A DNA stretch of 64,000 nt, taken from NCBI GenBank assembly GCA_036480335.1, contig JAZGGH010000106.1, forward strand, positions 41,335 through 105,334, in the 5' to 3' direction. Source of the stretch: JAZGER01 sp036480335. GTDB lineage: Bacteria; Pseudomonadota; Gammaproteobacteria; DSM-19610. Below the pieces are notes generated by a model that was given only the letters and a program-made list of their open reading frames with translations, was not told where the DNA came from and did no database searches. Shown here in pieces: positions 8,871 to 16,659 of this stretch; position 1 is the stretch's first letter, and each line of letters opens with the position of its first letter. A program made the position numbers and the translations under genes.

Positions 8871-9001
8871 AAAGTCTCAGGCGAGCGCAAGACAAGGCAG
8901 AATTGGCGAAAAAGCGCAGTTGTACACACAGTACATGAGTATTTTGAGCCAATTTTTAACGCAGGATTGTGCCGCATGAGGGTTTTTCAACAGCCTGTTA
9001 A
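8856..9001. repeat. 146-bp imperfect palindromic element (MITE-like)
   Basis: The two ends are inverted repeats: TTAACAGGCTATTGAAAA at 8856-8873 and, read on the minus strand, TTAACAGGCTGTTGAAAA from 9001 to 8984, identical but for one base. Inside, AATTGGC (8911-8917) pairs with GCCAATT (8948-8954), and the centre TGTAC-ACACA-GTACA (8921-8935) forms a small hairpin. The whole stretch can fold into one long hairpin and encodes nothing. It looks like a non-autonomous mobile or REP-like element; similar palindromes with GGCTGTTGAAAA ends are, from memory, scattered in other gammaproteobacterial genomes. It replaced the end of purC without disrupting its function. No second copy was seen in the window. 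Confidence 0.7.
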
Positions 9002-9027
9002 CGGGCCAATCCCTGCCAGAGCTTTAA

Positions 9028-9474
9028 GTGGGGACTAACCCGGTCCTGGCTCAATTGCCTGAAATAACCAGAGATGCCGGGACCTATGTGCTGGAAGTGT
9101 TCCTTTCTACCTCAGAGCAGATTCGAGTAGGCAAAATAGGCGTAAAAGGATTTCAGGCTGGATATTACTATTATGTCGGTAGTGCTTTTGGTCCGGGAGG
9201 ACTGCGGGCAAGAATCCGGCATCATGCCGGTCATTCACGGCGCAAACACTGGCATATTGATTACCTGTCTGAGCTGGCTGAGCTGCAATCGGTTTTTTTC
9301 GTGGCAGATACACAACGCTTTGAGCATGAGTGGGCGCAGCGATTAATGTCTCTGGCGTTGTTGAATATACCTGTAAAGGGCTTTGGGGCTACGGATTGTC
9401 ATTGTCTTTCACATCTGTTTTATTCGGCTGAGACTGTTGATTTGGCGCAAATACTTAGGCGCCCTGATGAGTAA
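9028..9474 (+). CDS. DUF123 (GIY-YIG-like) family protein
   Basis: 148 residues from a GTG; the true start could be slightly downstream since similarity begins at DAGTYVLEVFL. The family (DUF123, Pfam PF01986, related to the GIY-YIG fold) has no settled role. Seen motifs: YYYYVGSAFGPGGLRARIRH, HSRRKHWHIDYL and GFGATDCHCLSHLFY, which together define the family: the Arg/His-rich centre and the Cys-His pair near the C-terminus. It starts 26 bases after the palindromic element and its end overlaps by 20 bases the 3' end of the membrane protease gene on the other strand. Confidence 0.82.
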   Translation: MGTNPVLAQLPEITRDAGTYVLEVFLSTSEQIRVGKIGVKGFQAGYYYYVGSAFGPGGLRARIRHHAGHSRRKHWHIDYLSELAELQSVFFVADTQRFEHEWAQRLMSLALLNIPVKGFGATDCHCLSHLFYSAETVDLAQILRRPDE

Positions 9475-9904
9475 ATATCAGGAAATAACCACCGTTATAA
9501 AAGACATGTAAGGCTATGGGAGCGCCAAGATGGCCGGTTCTATCCTTGAAATAACCAAAAATAAGTGATGGGATGAAAACGGCAATTGCCCATAGCGGTG
9601 GATGGTGAATGAAGTGCAGGGCAGTAAATATCACGCTAGTGAGCAGATTGGCACAACTGAGGATGCCTATTTGGCAGTTGCGCAGATGATTATTAATTTC
9701 GCCCTGCAGCAGTCCTCGGAAGACAATTTCTTCGAGAATGGGGTAAATGAGTACAGGTAGCAAGAATTCAAGCGGCTTGCTCAGAGGCCATAACCACCGG
9801 GTTTCCGGTGGCTGCAGCCATGCCAGCAATATCCAGTAGCTGCAGGCCAGGAGAAAGGCCAGAAGGAGATGCCGGTCTTGCCACCAGCTTGAGTTCTGAG
9901 TCAT
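9455..9904 (-). CDS. CPBP-type intramembrane glutamic protease, probably of the JDVT-CTERM sorting system (MrtJ)
   Basis: 149 residues with about four hydrophobic segments. The catalytic motif EEIVFRGLLQG (EExxxR) followed by HFIHHPPLW and HVFYNGGYF (conserved His and Asn) places it in the CPBP/Abi family of glutamic intramembrane proteases. The short length and the stretch NLLTSVIFTALHFIHHPPLW with PSLIFGYFKDR match, as I remember it, the MrtJ family that processes proteins with a JDVT-CTERM tail. No protein with such a tail was seen in this window, so the target would be elsewhere. If the subfamily call is wrong, it is still a CPBP protease. Confidence 0.75.
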   Translation of the reverse strand: MTQNSSWWQDRHLLLAFLLACSYWILLAWLQPPETRWLWPLSKPLEFLLPVLIYPILEEIVFRGLLQGEINNHLRNCQIGILSCANLLTSVIFTALHFIHHPPLWAIAVFIPSLIFGYFKDRTGHLGAPIALHVFYNGGYFLIFTHQGA

Positions 9905-10106
9905 GCGGGTATCGTACAGGGTTCCCGAATTTTCTTGAACCTATGTGGGTATATCCTGTCTATTATGACGGGGAAAGCATAAATAATTGTATATTTTGTT
10001 GATAAATAATATTTTTCTGTTTTTTGAGAATAGATTTTACTCGGGATATTAGATCTGGGAGAATCAACAGTTGTTTTTAATGCATCACAGTGGAGAGTAT
10101 AAACTT

Positions 10107-10415
10107 ATGAAGAAAAATTTGATTGCGGTTCTGGTTGCCGGTAGTTTGATGTCCCTGAGTACAATGAGTGTTGCAGGCGATGCTGCTGCCGGGAAAGCCA
10201 AGGCTGCCAGCTGTGCGGGTTGTCATGGTGCTGGTGGACATAGCAATAATCCATTATGGCCAAATCTGGCGGGTCAACAGGAAGCTTATATGGTAAAACA
10301 GCTTAAGGCTTTCAAAGATGGCAGCAGAAGTGATCCAATGATGTCACCGATGGCTAAACCTCTCAGTGATGCCGATATTGATAATCTGGCTGCATATTTT
10401 GCTAGTGTGAAGTGA
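10107..10415 (+). CDS. Periplasmic class I cytochrome c (c553/c4-like)
   Basis: 102 residues from ATG 10107 with GGAG twelve bases upstream; upstream in-frame codons from 10071 precede the ribosome site and are excluded. A cleavable signal peptide (about residues 1-21, ending SVAGD) is followed by a monoheme domain: haem-binding CAGCH in AASCAGCHGAGGHSNN, the family stretch WPNLAGQQEAYMVKQLKAF and the distal Met in DPMMSPMAKPLSDADI. Such small cytochromes carry electrons to a terminal oxidase. The neighbour on the opposite strand, ctaA, makes haem A for such an oxidase. The gene ends at a bidirectional terminator. Confidence 0.93.
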   Translation: MKKNLIAVLVAGSLMSLSTMSVAGDAAAGKAKAASCAGCHGAGGHSNNPLWPNLAGQQEAYMVKQLKAFKDGSRSDPMMSPMAKPLSDADIDNLAAYFASVK

Positions 10416-10433
10416 AGTTAATTCTTCTCGAAG

Positions 10434-10459
10434 AAAACCCGGTTTATCCGGGTTTTTTT
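10434..10459. terminator. Bidirectional intrinsic terminator between cytochrome c and ctaA
   Basis: AAAACCCGG, a five-base loop and CCGGGTTTTTTT form a hairpin with an A-run on the left and a T-run on the right, so it can act on both strands. The ctaA stop codon (10444-10446) lies in the loop. Confidence 0.85.
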
Positions 10460-11478
10460 ATGTTCAGGCGGTGAGTAATAAACAGCATTGCTGTGAGTAA
10501 CACAACGGCGCCAGCCTGGTGTGTAGCAGCAAGAGGAATGGGGACATGCAACAGTAATGTGGAGATGCCCAGGCTAACCTGTAGCAGAACAGCCAGGAAC
10601 AAAATAATAAGCCCGATTTGAGTCGCCCTGTCAGTAAACTGTTTTTTGTTGATGAGAGCAAACAGAATGATGCTAGTCAGGGTTATGATTGCCAGAAGCC
10701 GATGATTGAATTGTACTGTGGCGATGTTTTCAAACAGGTTAATCCAGACTGGGGTCATTGATAAGCCTGCAGGCGGTAGCCATTGTCCTGCCATTAATGG
10801 AAAAGTATTATAGGCAAAGCCGGCTTTCAGTCCGGCAACGAAGCCGCCCGAGAGGATAGTTGTGGAAACGAGTAGCGTCAGTATTACCGCAATTTTTCCT
10901 GCTTTCCCAGAATGCCTTTCAGGTGGGTTTTTGTCTGTGACCAGATCGAGAAATAGCCAGAAGAGCCAGCCATAAATGACAAGTGCCAGTCCCAGATGGG
11001 CCGTGAGCCGATACTGACTGACATGTGGATTATCAACTAAACCGCTTTTTACCATATACCAGCCAAGTAACCCCTGTAATCCGCCAAGAAAAAAACCAAT
11101 CCAGAGTTTTGCGATCATTTTTCGGGGCACCATTTTAAATGCCAGAAAAAATAGAAACGGCAGCAGATAGATGCTGCCAATTAATCGTCCCAGCACACGA
11201 TGGCTAAATTCAAACCAGTAAATTGATTTAAACCCTTCCAGATTCATACCAAAATTTATTTTTTGATACTCGGGTGATGCCTTGTATTGGGTGAATATAT
11301 CTTGCCACTGTGGTTCGCTCATAGGAGGAACAAAGCCAAATACAGGATCCCATTCGACCATAGATAACCCTGAACCGGTAAGGCGGGTTACTCCTCCAAG
11401 ACTTATCATTGCAAATATCATCAGACAGCTAAGCAGTAACCAGCCTGCGATAAGCCGGTGAGAGGTCTGTGTTTCCAT
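10444..11478 (-). CDS. ctaA: Heme A synthase CtaA (COX15 family)
   Basis: 344 residues with eight predicted membrane segments. CtaA oxidises the methyl group of haem O to the formyl group of haem A used by aa3-type cytochrome oxidases. Family motifs seen: LGGVTRLTGSGLSMVEWDP near the N-terminus, FEFSHRVLGRLIGSIYLLPF (first conserved His), RLTAHLGLALVIY, the second-half VQFNHRLLAI and ATHQAGAVVLL. The Cys pair found in some bacterial members is not obvious. The oxidase genes themselves are not in the window. It ends in the shared terminator with cytochrome c. Confidence 0.95.
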   Translation of the reverse strand: METQTSHRLIAGWLLLSCLMIFAMISLGGVTRLTGSGLSMVEWDPVFGFVPPMSEPQWQDIFTQYKASPEYQKINFGMNLEGFKSIYWFEFSHRVLGRLIGSIYLLPFLFFLAFKMVPRKMIAKLWIGFFLGGLQGLLGWYMVKSGLVDNPHVSQYRLTAHLGLALVIYGWLFWLFLDLVTDKNPPERHSGKAGKIAVILTLLVSTTILSGGFVAGLKAGFAYNTFPLMAGQWLPPAGLSMTPVWINLFENIATVQFNHRLLAIITLTSIILFALINKKQFTDRATQIGLIILFLAVLLQVSLGISTLLLHVPIPLAATHQAGAVVLLTAMLFITHRLNIKKPG

Positions 11479-11577
11479 TCAAGTTCCGGTGATGGTTAAT
11501 TTGTTACCGGAGATTCTACCCTAATACCCTGGTCGCATATAGAAAACCTGAGCGAGAGTGAAGATGCTGGCGAAGGG

Positions 11578-11766
11578 CTATCCGGTGGGATGTTGGATTT
11601 TGACAGGGCGATAAGTGGAGCTAAAATCAAGGTATTCATACATATTTGAGCTGGATTCAAAATGAATTTTGGTTTCAGCATAACCATTGCCTTCAATAAT
11701 GGAAGGTGAGGCATTCAGGTTATCAACTTTGTTTCCGGAAATAGGGTCTATTGTGGTGATGATCAT
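11578..11766 (-). CDS. Small conserved-looking hypothetical protein (62 aa)
   Basis: 62 residues from ATG 11766, which has a perfect AGGAGG seven bases upstream, a strong argument that it is translated. The sequence begins MIITTIDPISGNKVDNL and contains ASPSIIEGNGYAETKIHFES and ends YRPVKIQHPTG. There is no signal peptide, no cysteine and no membrane segment; the hydrophobic alternation suggests a small beta-rich domain. I do not recognise a named family, although short proteins with a similar layout exist, from memory, in related bacteria. It lies between prk and ctaA on the same strand, 99 bases before ctaA. Confidence 0.6.
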   Translation of the reverse strand: MIITTIDPISGNKVDNLNASPSIIEGNGYAETKIHFESSSNMYEYLDFSSTYRPVKIQHPTG

Positions 11767-11865
11767 TGACGATCCTCCTGAGATCAATTGTTATGTTATC
11801 AGTGTAGCGAATTTGATGAATGATTTACAGGTAGAACACCATGCAAAACAGTTGCTTGGAGGCGA

Positions 11866-11916
11866 CAAAAAGAGTGTCAATCACTCGGGGTAATGGTCTC
11901 ATCCCGAGTGATTGAC
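11866..11916 (-). terminator. Intrinsic terminator of prk
   Basis: A perfect 14-bp stem: 11876-11889 pairs with 11903-11916 around a 13-base loop. On the minus strand the hairpin begins nine bases after the prk stop and is followed by ACTCTTTTTG. Confidence 0.85.
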
Positions 11917-11925
11917 AGGCAGAAA

Positions 11926-12804
11926 CTAGCCGTTTTTACGGGCCGCCATCATATTGGCAATAATCGGTGCCAGAATAATTTCCATCGCGAAACCCATTTT
12001 CCCGCCAGGTACAACAATGCAATTACGCCGTGACATAAACGAATCACTCAGTACATTGAGCAAGTAGGGGAAGTCAATATTCAGCTTCTTGGGTTCTTTG
12101 AAGCGAATAACCACAAAGCTCTCATCGGGTGTGGGAATATCGCGGGCAATGAAAGGGTTTGATGTGTCAACCGTGGGTACGCGCTGGAAGTTGATATCGG
12201 TACGCGAGAATTGTGGCGTGATGTAATGCACATAGTCATGCATTCTACGTAGAATCGTATCGGTAACGGCTTCAGCAGAATAGCCTCGCTGAGCACAATC
12301 ACGATGAATCTTCTGAATCCATTCAAGGTTAACAATAGGTACAACGCCAATCAGCATATCAACAAATTTGGCAACATCGGCGTCACCATCAACAGCGCCG
12401 CCATGTAGCCCTTCATAAAACAGCAGATCTGTGCCAGAAGGGATTTTTTCCCAGGGGGTGAATTCGCCAGGATTCTGACCGAAAGGTTTGGCTTCTTCTT
12501 CACTGTGAAGATAGTAACGACGCTCACAATTACCGTTTTCGCCATAGGACTGGAAGGTTTCTTCCAGCTTCTTGAATAGATTGGCTTGTGGGCCAAAATG
12601 ACTAAAATGGGTATTGCCGTTTTTTTCGGCTTCTTCCATGGCTTTTTTCATAGCAACGCGATCATAGCTATGGAAACTATCACCTTCGATGACAGCAGGA
12701 TTGAGGCCTTCACGCAGAAAAATATGTTCGAATGCCTGTTTTACAGTGGTGGTGCCTGCGCCAGATGAACCGGTAACAGCAATAATTGGATGTTTTGTGG
12801 ACAT
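11926..12804 (-). CDS. prk: Phosphoribulokinase (type I, proteobacterial)
   Basis: 292 residues. Phosphorylates ribulose 5-phosphate to ribulose 1,5-bisphosphate, the Rubisco substrate in the Calvin cycle. The P-loop is seen as IAVTGSSGAGTTTVKQAF, followed by VIEGDSFHSYDRVAMK (substrate-binding Asp, His, Arg), DLLFYEGLHGGAV and RMHDYVHYITPQFSRTDINF; the length is that of the octameric bacterial type. Ribosome site GAGGAGTTAGGT lies close to the ATG. Presence of this gene is the main hint of CO2 fixation; no Rubisco genes are in the window. It has its own terminator, and a palindrome (12847-12866) lies 43 bases upstream in the likely control region. Confidence 0.96.
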   Translation of the reverse strand: MSTKHPIIAVTGSSGAGTTTVKQAFEHIFLREGLNPAVIEGDSFHSYDRVAMKKAMEEAEKNGNTHFSHFGPQANLFKKLEETFQSYGENGNCERRYYLHSEEEAKPFGQNPGEFTPWEKIPSGTDLLFYEGLHGGAVDGDADVAKFVDMLIGVVPIVNLEWIQKIHRDCAQRGYSAEAVTDTILRRMHDYVHYITPQFSRTDINFQRVPTVDTSNPFIARDIPTPDESFVVIRFKEPKKLNIDFPYLLNVLSDSFMSRRNCIVVPGGKMGFAMEIILAPIIANMMAARKNG

Positions 12805-12846
12805 ACCTAACTCCTCGACAACGTGTTTTTTAAATTGTATTTAATA

Positions 12847-12866
12847 CACTGCAGCTGCCTGCAGTG
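12847..12866. promoter_or_regulatory. Perfect 8-4-8 palindrome upstream of prk
   Basis: CACTGCAG, loop CTGC, CTGCAGTG, centred 52 bases upstream of the prk start codon. It could be an operator or an mRNA hairpin in the 5' leader. It does not fit the T-N11-A LysR/CbbR pattern in an obvious way. Confidence 0.35.
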
Positions 12867-12887
12867 GCATTGGAATTTATGTCAGAT

Positions 12888-12910
12888 TCTGCCTGCTTTC
12901 GTGCCAGGCA
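12888..12910 (-). terminator. Hairpin after trmB, possible terminator
   Basis: CTGCCTG and CAGGCAG with a nine-base loop, about 110 bases downstream of the trmB stop on the minus strand. There is no clear T-run, so its role is uncertain. Confidence 0.3.
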
Positions 12911-13018
12911 GATAGACCCGCAACGGCGTATTGAATCATTTTTTATCGCAAACTGCCAGACGGTTTTTAATTGCCTGTATTATATATGGAAAAACGGGCT
13001 CGAAATAATAGTCTTTGG

Positions 13019-13711
13019 TTATTTTTTACGAAAAATGAGGTCTTTGACAGTATGCCCTAGCTGTAGGCCGCGACGTTCAAACTTCGTCTCAGGGCGATAA
13101 TCCGGGCGATTCGCATAGAGTGTATCGACAGTGTTGATAAAATCAGAGCTTTCTGAGAGTGTGGATAACATATGTTTTGCGTAGGGTTGCCAGTCTGTTG
13201 CCATGTGAAACACCCCACCTTGTTGTAGTCTGGAAGCAATCAACCGAACAAAATCGGGCTGTACTATGCGACGTTTGCGGTGCTTTGTTTTCGGCCATGG
13301 ATCGGGGAAAAATAGCAAAACTCGGTTCAGAGACAGTGCCGGGATGCTTGTTCTGAGTATTTCGATAGCATCATCGCAAATAATGCGCACATTATTGATT
13401 TCCTGTGTTTCCAGTTGACGTAGCAGCTGGCCCGCGCCGGGGCGATGGACTTCTATGCCGAGAAAGTTTTCATCAGGTGAGGCCAGCGCCATACTAGCCA
13501 GGGATCGGCCGTTGCCAAAGCCGATTTCAAGAGTGACGGGCGCTGATTGGGCAAATAACTGGGAAAAATTTAGCGGTTGTTTGCTATCAACGCCAAAGAT
13601 TGGCCAGAGAGTATCCAGTGCGCGCTGTTGGCCAGAAGTCATGCGTCCTTGTCGGCGCACAAATGTGCGAATTCGGCGCAGTTGATCAGGTTTTGGGCAT
13701 ATGTTGGTCAA
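13019..13711 (-). CDS. trmB: tRNA (guanine-N7-)-methyltransferase TrmB
   Basis: 230 residues. Methylates N7 of G46 in the variable loop of tRNAs with SAM as donor. Motifs: PVTLEIGFGNGRSLASMA (SAM site), FLGIEVHRPGAGQLL, LLFFPDPWPKTKHRKRRIVQ and near the C-terminus RPETKFERRGLQLGH, which are diagnostic of TrmB. It lies 26 bases after thiG on the same strand and is likely the last gene of a thiS-thiG-trmB unit, an arrangement common in gammaproteobacteria. Confidence 0.96.
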   Translation of the reverse strand: MTNICPKPDQLRRIRTFVRRQGRMTSGQQRALDTLWPIFGVDSKQPLNFSQLFAQSAPVTLEIGFGNGRSLASMALASPDENFLGIEVHRPGAGQLLRQLETQEINNVRIICDDAIEILRTSIPALSLNRVLLFFPDPWPKTKHRKRRIVQPDFVRLIASRLQQGGVFHMATDWQPYAKHMLSTLSESSDFINTVDTLYANRPDYRPETKFERRGLQLGHTVKDLIFRKK

Positions 13712-13737
13712 GTGATCAGTTTTGCAAGTTTGGGGGG

Positions 13738-14523
13738 TTAGAAAAATGTCCCGTCAATCGGCGAAGAGGCGCTGGCAAAACGTTTCCTTGGGATGCGGCC
13801 GGCCAGGTAGGATTCTCGCCCGGCTTCAATAGCCTTGCGCATGGCTGAAGCCATCAACACCGGATTGTTTGCGCCGGCGATGGCTGTATTCATTAATACA
13901 CCATCACAGCCAAGTTCCATGGCGATCGCTGCATCGGAAGCGCAGCCCACGCCTGCATCGACCAGAATTGGTACATTGGCATTTTCAACAATAGTGCGTA
14001 TGTTGTTTGGGTTGCGAATGCCCAGACCAGAGCCAATAGGCGCTGCTAATGGCATAACAGCAACGCAGCCCATTTCTTCCAGGTGCTTGGCAATGATGGG
14101 ATCATCATTGGTATAGACCATGACGCGAAAATCCTCTGCGATCAGGGTTTCAGCAGCAGCAATGGTCTGGATGATATCCGGGAAAAGGGTTTTTTCGTCT
14201 CCGAGTACTTCCAGTTTAACCAGGGTATGGTCATCAAGCAGTTCGCGGGCCAGACGACAGGTACGGATGGCATCATCAGCCGTGTAACAGCCTGCGGTAT
14301 TGGGTAAGTAGGTAAAGTTACTGGCTGGCAGCGTTTCTAGCAGATTTGCTTCACCCGGATTTTGCCCAATATTGGTGCGGCGAATGGCCACTGTAATGAT
14401 TTCGGCGCCACTGGCATCAATGGCCTGGCGGGTTTCCTGCATATCACGGTATTTACCGGTCCCTACCAGCAGCCGGGACTGATAGCTGGTTCCGTCGATT
14501 ACCAGCTTGTCATCTATCGACAT
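13738..14523 (-). CDS. thiG: Thiazole synthase ThiG
   Basis: 261 residues from ATG 14523, preceded by GAGGAAAAAAG; the longer frame from 14568 would run into thiS. ThiG condenses deoxyxylulose phosphate, dehydroglycine and ThiS thiocarboxylate to the thiazole phosphate of thiamine. Signature stretches: RLLVGTGKYRDMQETRQAI, ITVAIRRTNIGQ, TLVKLEVLGDEKTLFPD (Schiff-base Lys), VMPLAAPIGSGLGIRNP and PILVDAGVGCASDAAIAMEL. It follows thiS by 19 bases and precedes trmB. Confidence 0.96.
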   Translation of the reverse strand: MSIDDKLVIDGTSYQSRLLVGTGKYRDMQETRQAIDASGAEIITVAIRRTNIGQNPGEANLLETLPASNFTYLPNTAGCYTADDAIRTCRLARELLDDHTLVKLEVLGDEKTLFPDIIQTIAAAETLIAEDFRVMVYTNDDPIIAKHLEEMGCVAVMPLAAPIGSGLGIRNPNNIRTIVENANVPILVDAGVGCASDAAIAMELGCDGVLMNTAIAGANNPVLMASAMRKAIEAGRESYLAGRIPRKRFASASSPIDGTFF

Positions 14524-14542
14524 CTTTTTTCCTCGCAGCAGC

Positions 14543-14743
14543 TCAGCCGCCGCCAATAGCTTGAACAATTTCTACACGGTCGCCAGCTGCGAGTATTTGT
14601 TCAGACAGTTGGCTGCGCGGTATTATTTCAAGATTTAGCTCAATAGCCAGACGCTTACCCGTTAAATCCAGTTGCTTGATCAGTTCGGCAACTGTGATGG
14701 GGCCGGGTAAATCTGTTGGCTCACCATTCAATATTATATCCAT
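14543..14743 (-). CDS. thiS: Sulfur carrier protein ThiS
   Basis: 66 residues from ATG 14743. The frame is open further upstream, but similarity to ThiS starts at MDIILNGEPTDLP and the size fits only from there. The ubiquitin-like protein ends in IVQAIGGG; the final Gly-Gly becomes the thiocarboxylate that gives sulfur to ThiG. First gene of thiS-thiG-trmB, divergent from the acyl-CoA ligase gene with 93 bases between the starts. Confidence 0.93.
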   Translation of the reverse strand: MDIILNGEPTDLPGPITVAELIKQLDLTGKRLAIELNLEIIPRSQLSEQILAAGDRVEIVQAIGGG

Positions 14744-14836
14744 ATTGCCTATTCTACCGGAATCCGGGCAGAAAAATTTGCATTCCCCTGTGATTTTTGG
14801 ACAAATGAACACTGGTTCCCCAACGATGGAAGTCAA

Positions 14837-16648
14837 ATGACCGATTGGCAGGAAGATCTCATTTTGGCCGAAACAGCAGTAACGCTGGATGGCCTGTTCC
14901 GTGAGCGAGTCAGGCGTAGCCCGGACAAGACAGCTTATCTCTATTATGAACAAGCGGACAAGGCGTGGCGCGAGCTCAAATGGCGTTCACTAAATGCAAC
15001 GGTTAATCAATGGCGAAGTGCTTTTGTTGGAGAGCAGCTTGAGTCAGGTGCGCGAGTGGCCATCTCATTGAAAAACAGTGTCGAATGGGTTTGTTTTGAT
15101 CAGGCGGTGCTAGGTGAAGGTTTGGTATCAGTGCCATTGTATACCGAAGACCGGCCAGATAATGTGGCTTATATTATTGATGATGCGGCAGTCAGCGTGT
15201 TGCTGTTAGCCAGTGTCAAACAGTGGCAAAAACTGGTGCCTTCTCTCGCAGAAGATAATACATTACAACGTGTTCTCATTCTGTCTGCAAAAGCCGAAGA
15301 GATTGCGGCACTGGATGATGAGCGAATCATGAAGGTTGATGACTGGCTGAATCAGGCAGAGGCTGAGCCGACAGAAAGAGAAGCAGATGCTCAGGCGTTG
15401 GCATCCATTGTTTATACTTCAGGGACAACAGGGCGTCCCAAAGGCGTAATGTTGAGTCACTGGAATATGCTTTCCGTGGCACATGCGGCGGCAGCTTCTG
15501 TTGATTGCTATCAGCAGGATCTGTTTTTGTCATTTCTGCCGTTGTCACATACTCTGGAGCGAACCGGAGGGTACTATTTACCGATGATGGCAGCATCATC
15601 AGTTGCTTTTTCGCGATCTGTTGCACAACTGGCGGATGATCTGGCTACGGTGAAGCCAACTATCATGATTGCTGTGCCACGTATTTTCGAGAAAATTCAT
15701 GGGCGAATCATGCAGCAGCTTGAAAAAGGTTCATTTCTGCCGCGAGCCTTGTTTAATGCAACGGTCAGTACTGGCTGGCGGCGTTTTGAGCGACAACAGG
15801 GGCGTACTGGCTGGCGGCCAGGTTTGTTGTTGTACCCTTTTCTTAATCGCCTGGTGGCAAGAAAAATCACACAGAAGCTGGGTGGGCGATTACGCTATGC
15901 TGTCAGTGGTGGGGCGGCATTGCCATTGCCTGTAGCCAAAACCTTCATCAGTCTCGGTGTGAATATTCTGCAGGGCTATGGTTTAACTGAAACAAGTCCT
16001 GTGCTGAGCGTTAATCGTCCTGTGAACAATGATCCGGCAAGTGTCGGTGAGCCATTACGCGGGATTGAAGCTAAAGTAGTCGAGAATGATGAGCTGGTGG
16101 TGAAATCTCCTGGCATTATGTTGGGTTACTGGAATAATCATGCAGCAACTGCAGACATGATAGATCCCGAAGGCTGGTTACACACGGGTGATCAGGCGAG
16201 AATTGAAGGCGGCAGAATTTATATTACTGGCCGTATCAAGGATATTCTGGTGCTCTCAAACGGTGAGAAAGTGCCTCCCTGTGATATGGAGGCCGCGATC
16301 AGTTTATCAACACTCATTGAACAGGCGCTAGTGGTTGGTGAGGGGCGTGCCTATCTGACAGCGCTGGTGGTGCTTGATTCGGTTGGCTGGGTAGAATTCG
16401 CCAACACGATCGGTGTGAATCCCTTTGACAAGAAAAGCCTGTCCAATTCAACAACCCAGAAGAAGGTGCTTGCGGTAATTCAACAACAGCTACACGATTT
16501 TCCAGGTTATGCAAAAATTCGGCGGGTGAACCTTTCGTTGGATCCGTGGACGATTGAAGATGGATTAATGACCCCCACTCAAAAAATAAAACGCAAATTT
16601 GTGCTTGAGCGTTTTAGTGAGCAGATTGAAGCTATGTACACAGGTTGA
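14837..16648 (+). CDS. AMP-forming long-chain acyl-CoA ligase
   Basis: 603 residues, starting at an ATG 93 bases from the divergent thiS. Member of the ANL superfamily: activates a fatty acid to acyl-AMP and then transfers it to CoA. Motifs: the P-loop IVYTSGTTGRPKGVMLSH, FLPLSHTLERTGGYY, ILQGYGLTETSPVLSVNRP, GWLHTGDQARI and the hinge GRIKDILVLSNGEKVPP. The conserved catalytic Lys near the C-terminus lies in PTQKIKRKFV. The protein is of the FadD15/long-chain type with LTETSP; the exact chain length cannot be told. Its 3' end faces the gspC-like genes with 11 bases between the stops. Confidence 0.9.
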   Translation: MTDWQEDLILAETAVTLDGLFRERVRRSPDKTAYLYYEQADKAWRELKWRSLNATVNQWRSAFVGEQLESGARVAISLKNSVEWVCFDQAVLGEGLVSVPLYTEDRPDNVAYIIDDAAVSVLLLASVKQWQKLVPSLAEDNTLQRVLILSAKAEEIAALDDERIMKVDDWLNQAEAEPTEREADAQALASIVYTSGTTGRPKGVMLSHWNMLSVAHAAAASVDCYQQDLFLSFLPLSHTLERTGGYYLPMMAASSVAFSRSVAQLADDLATVKPTIMIAVPRIFEKIHGRIMQQLEKGSFLPRALFNATVSTGWRRFERQQGRTGWRPGLLLYPFLNRLVARKITQKLGGRLRYAVSGGAALPLPVAKTFISLGVNILQGYGLTETSPVLSVNRPVNNDPASVGEPLRGIEAKVVENDELVVKSPGIMLGYWNNHAATADMIDPEGWLHTGDQARIEGGRIYITGRIKDILVLSNGEKVPPCDMEAAISLSTLIEQALVVGEGRAYLTALVVLDSVGWVEFANTIGVNPFDKKSLSNSTTQKKVLAVIQQQLHDFPGYAKIRRVNLSLDPWTIEDGLMTPTQKIKRKFVLERFSEQIEAMYTG

Positions 16649-16659
16649 GCCGGGATGGC

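Noticed and set aside
11687..11893. 68-codon plus-strand frame opposite the 62-residue gene
   Set aside because: It lacks a ribosome site and its end runs through the prk terminator; the minus-strand frame has AGGAGG.
14744..14953. Extension of ThiS at the N-terminus
   Set aside because: ThiS is 66 residues; the upstream part overlaps the divergent acyl-CoA ligase gene and the promoter.
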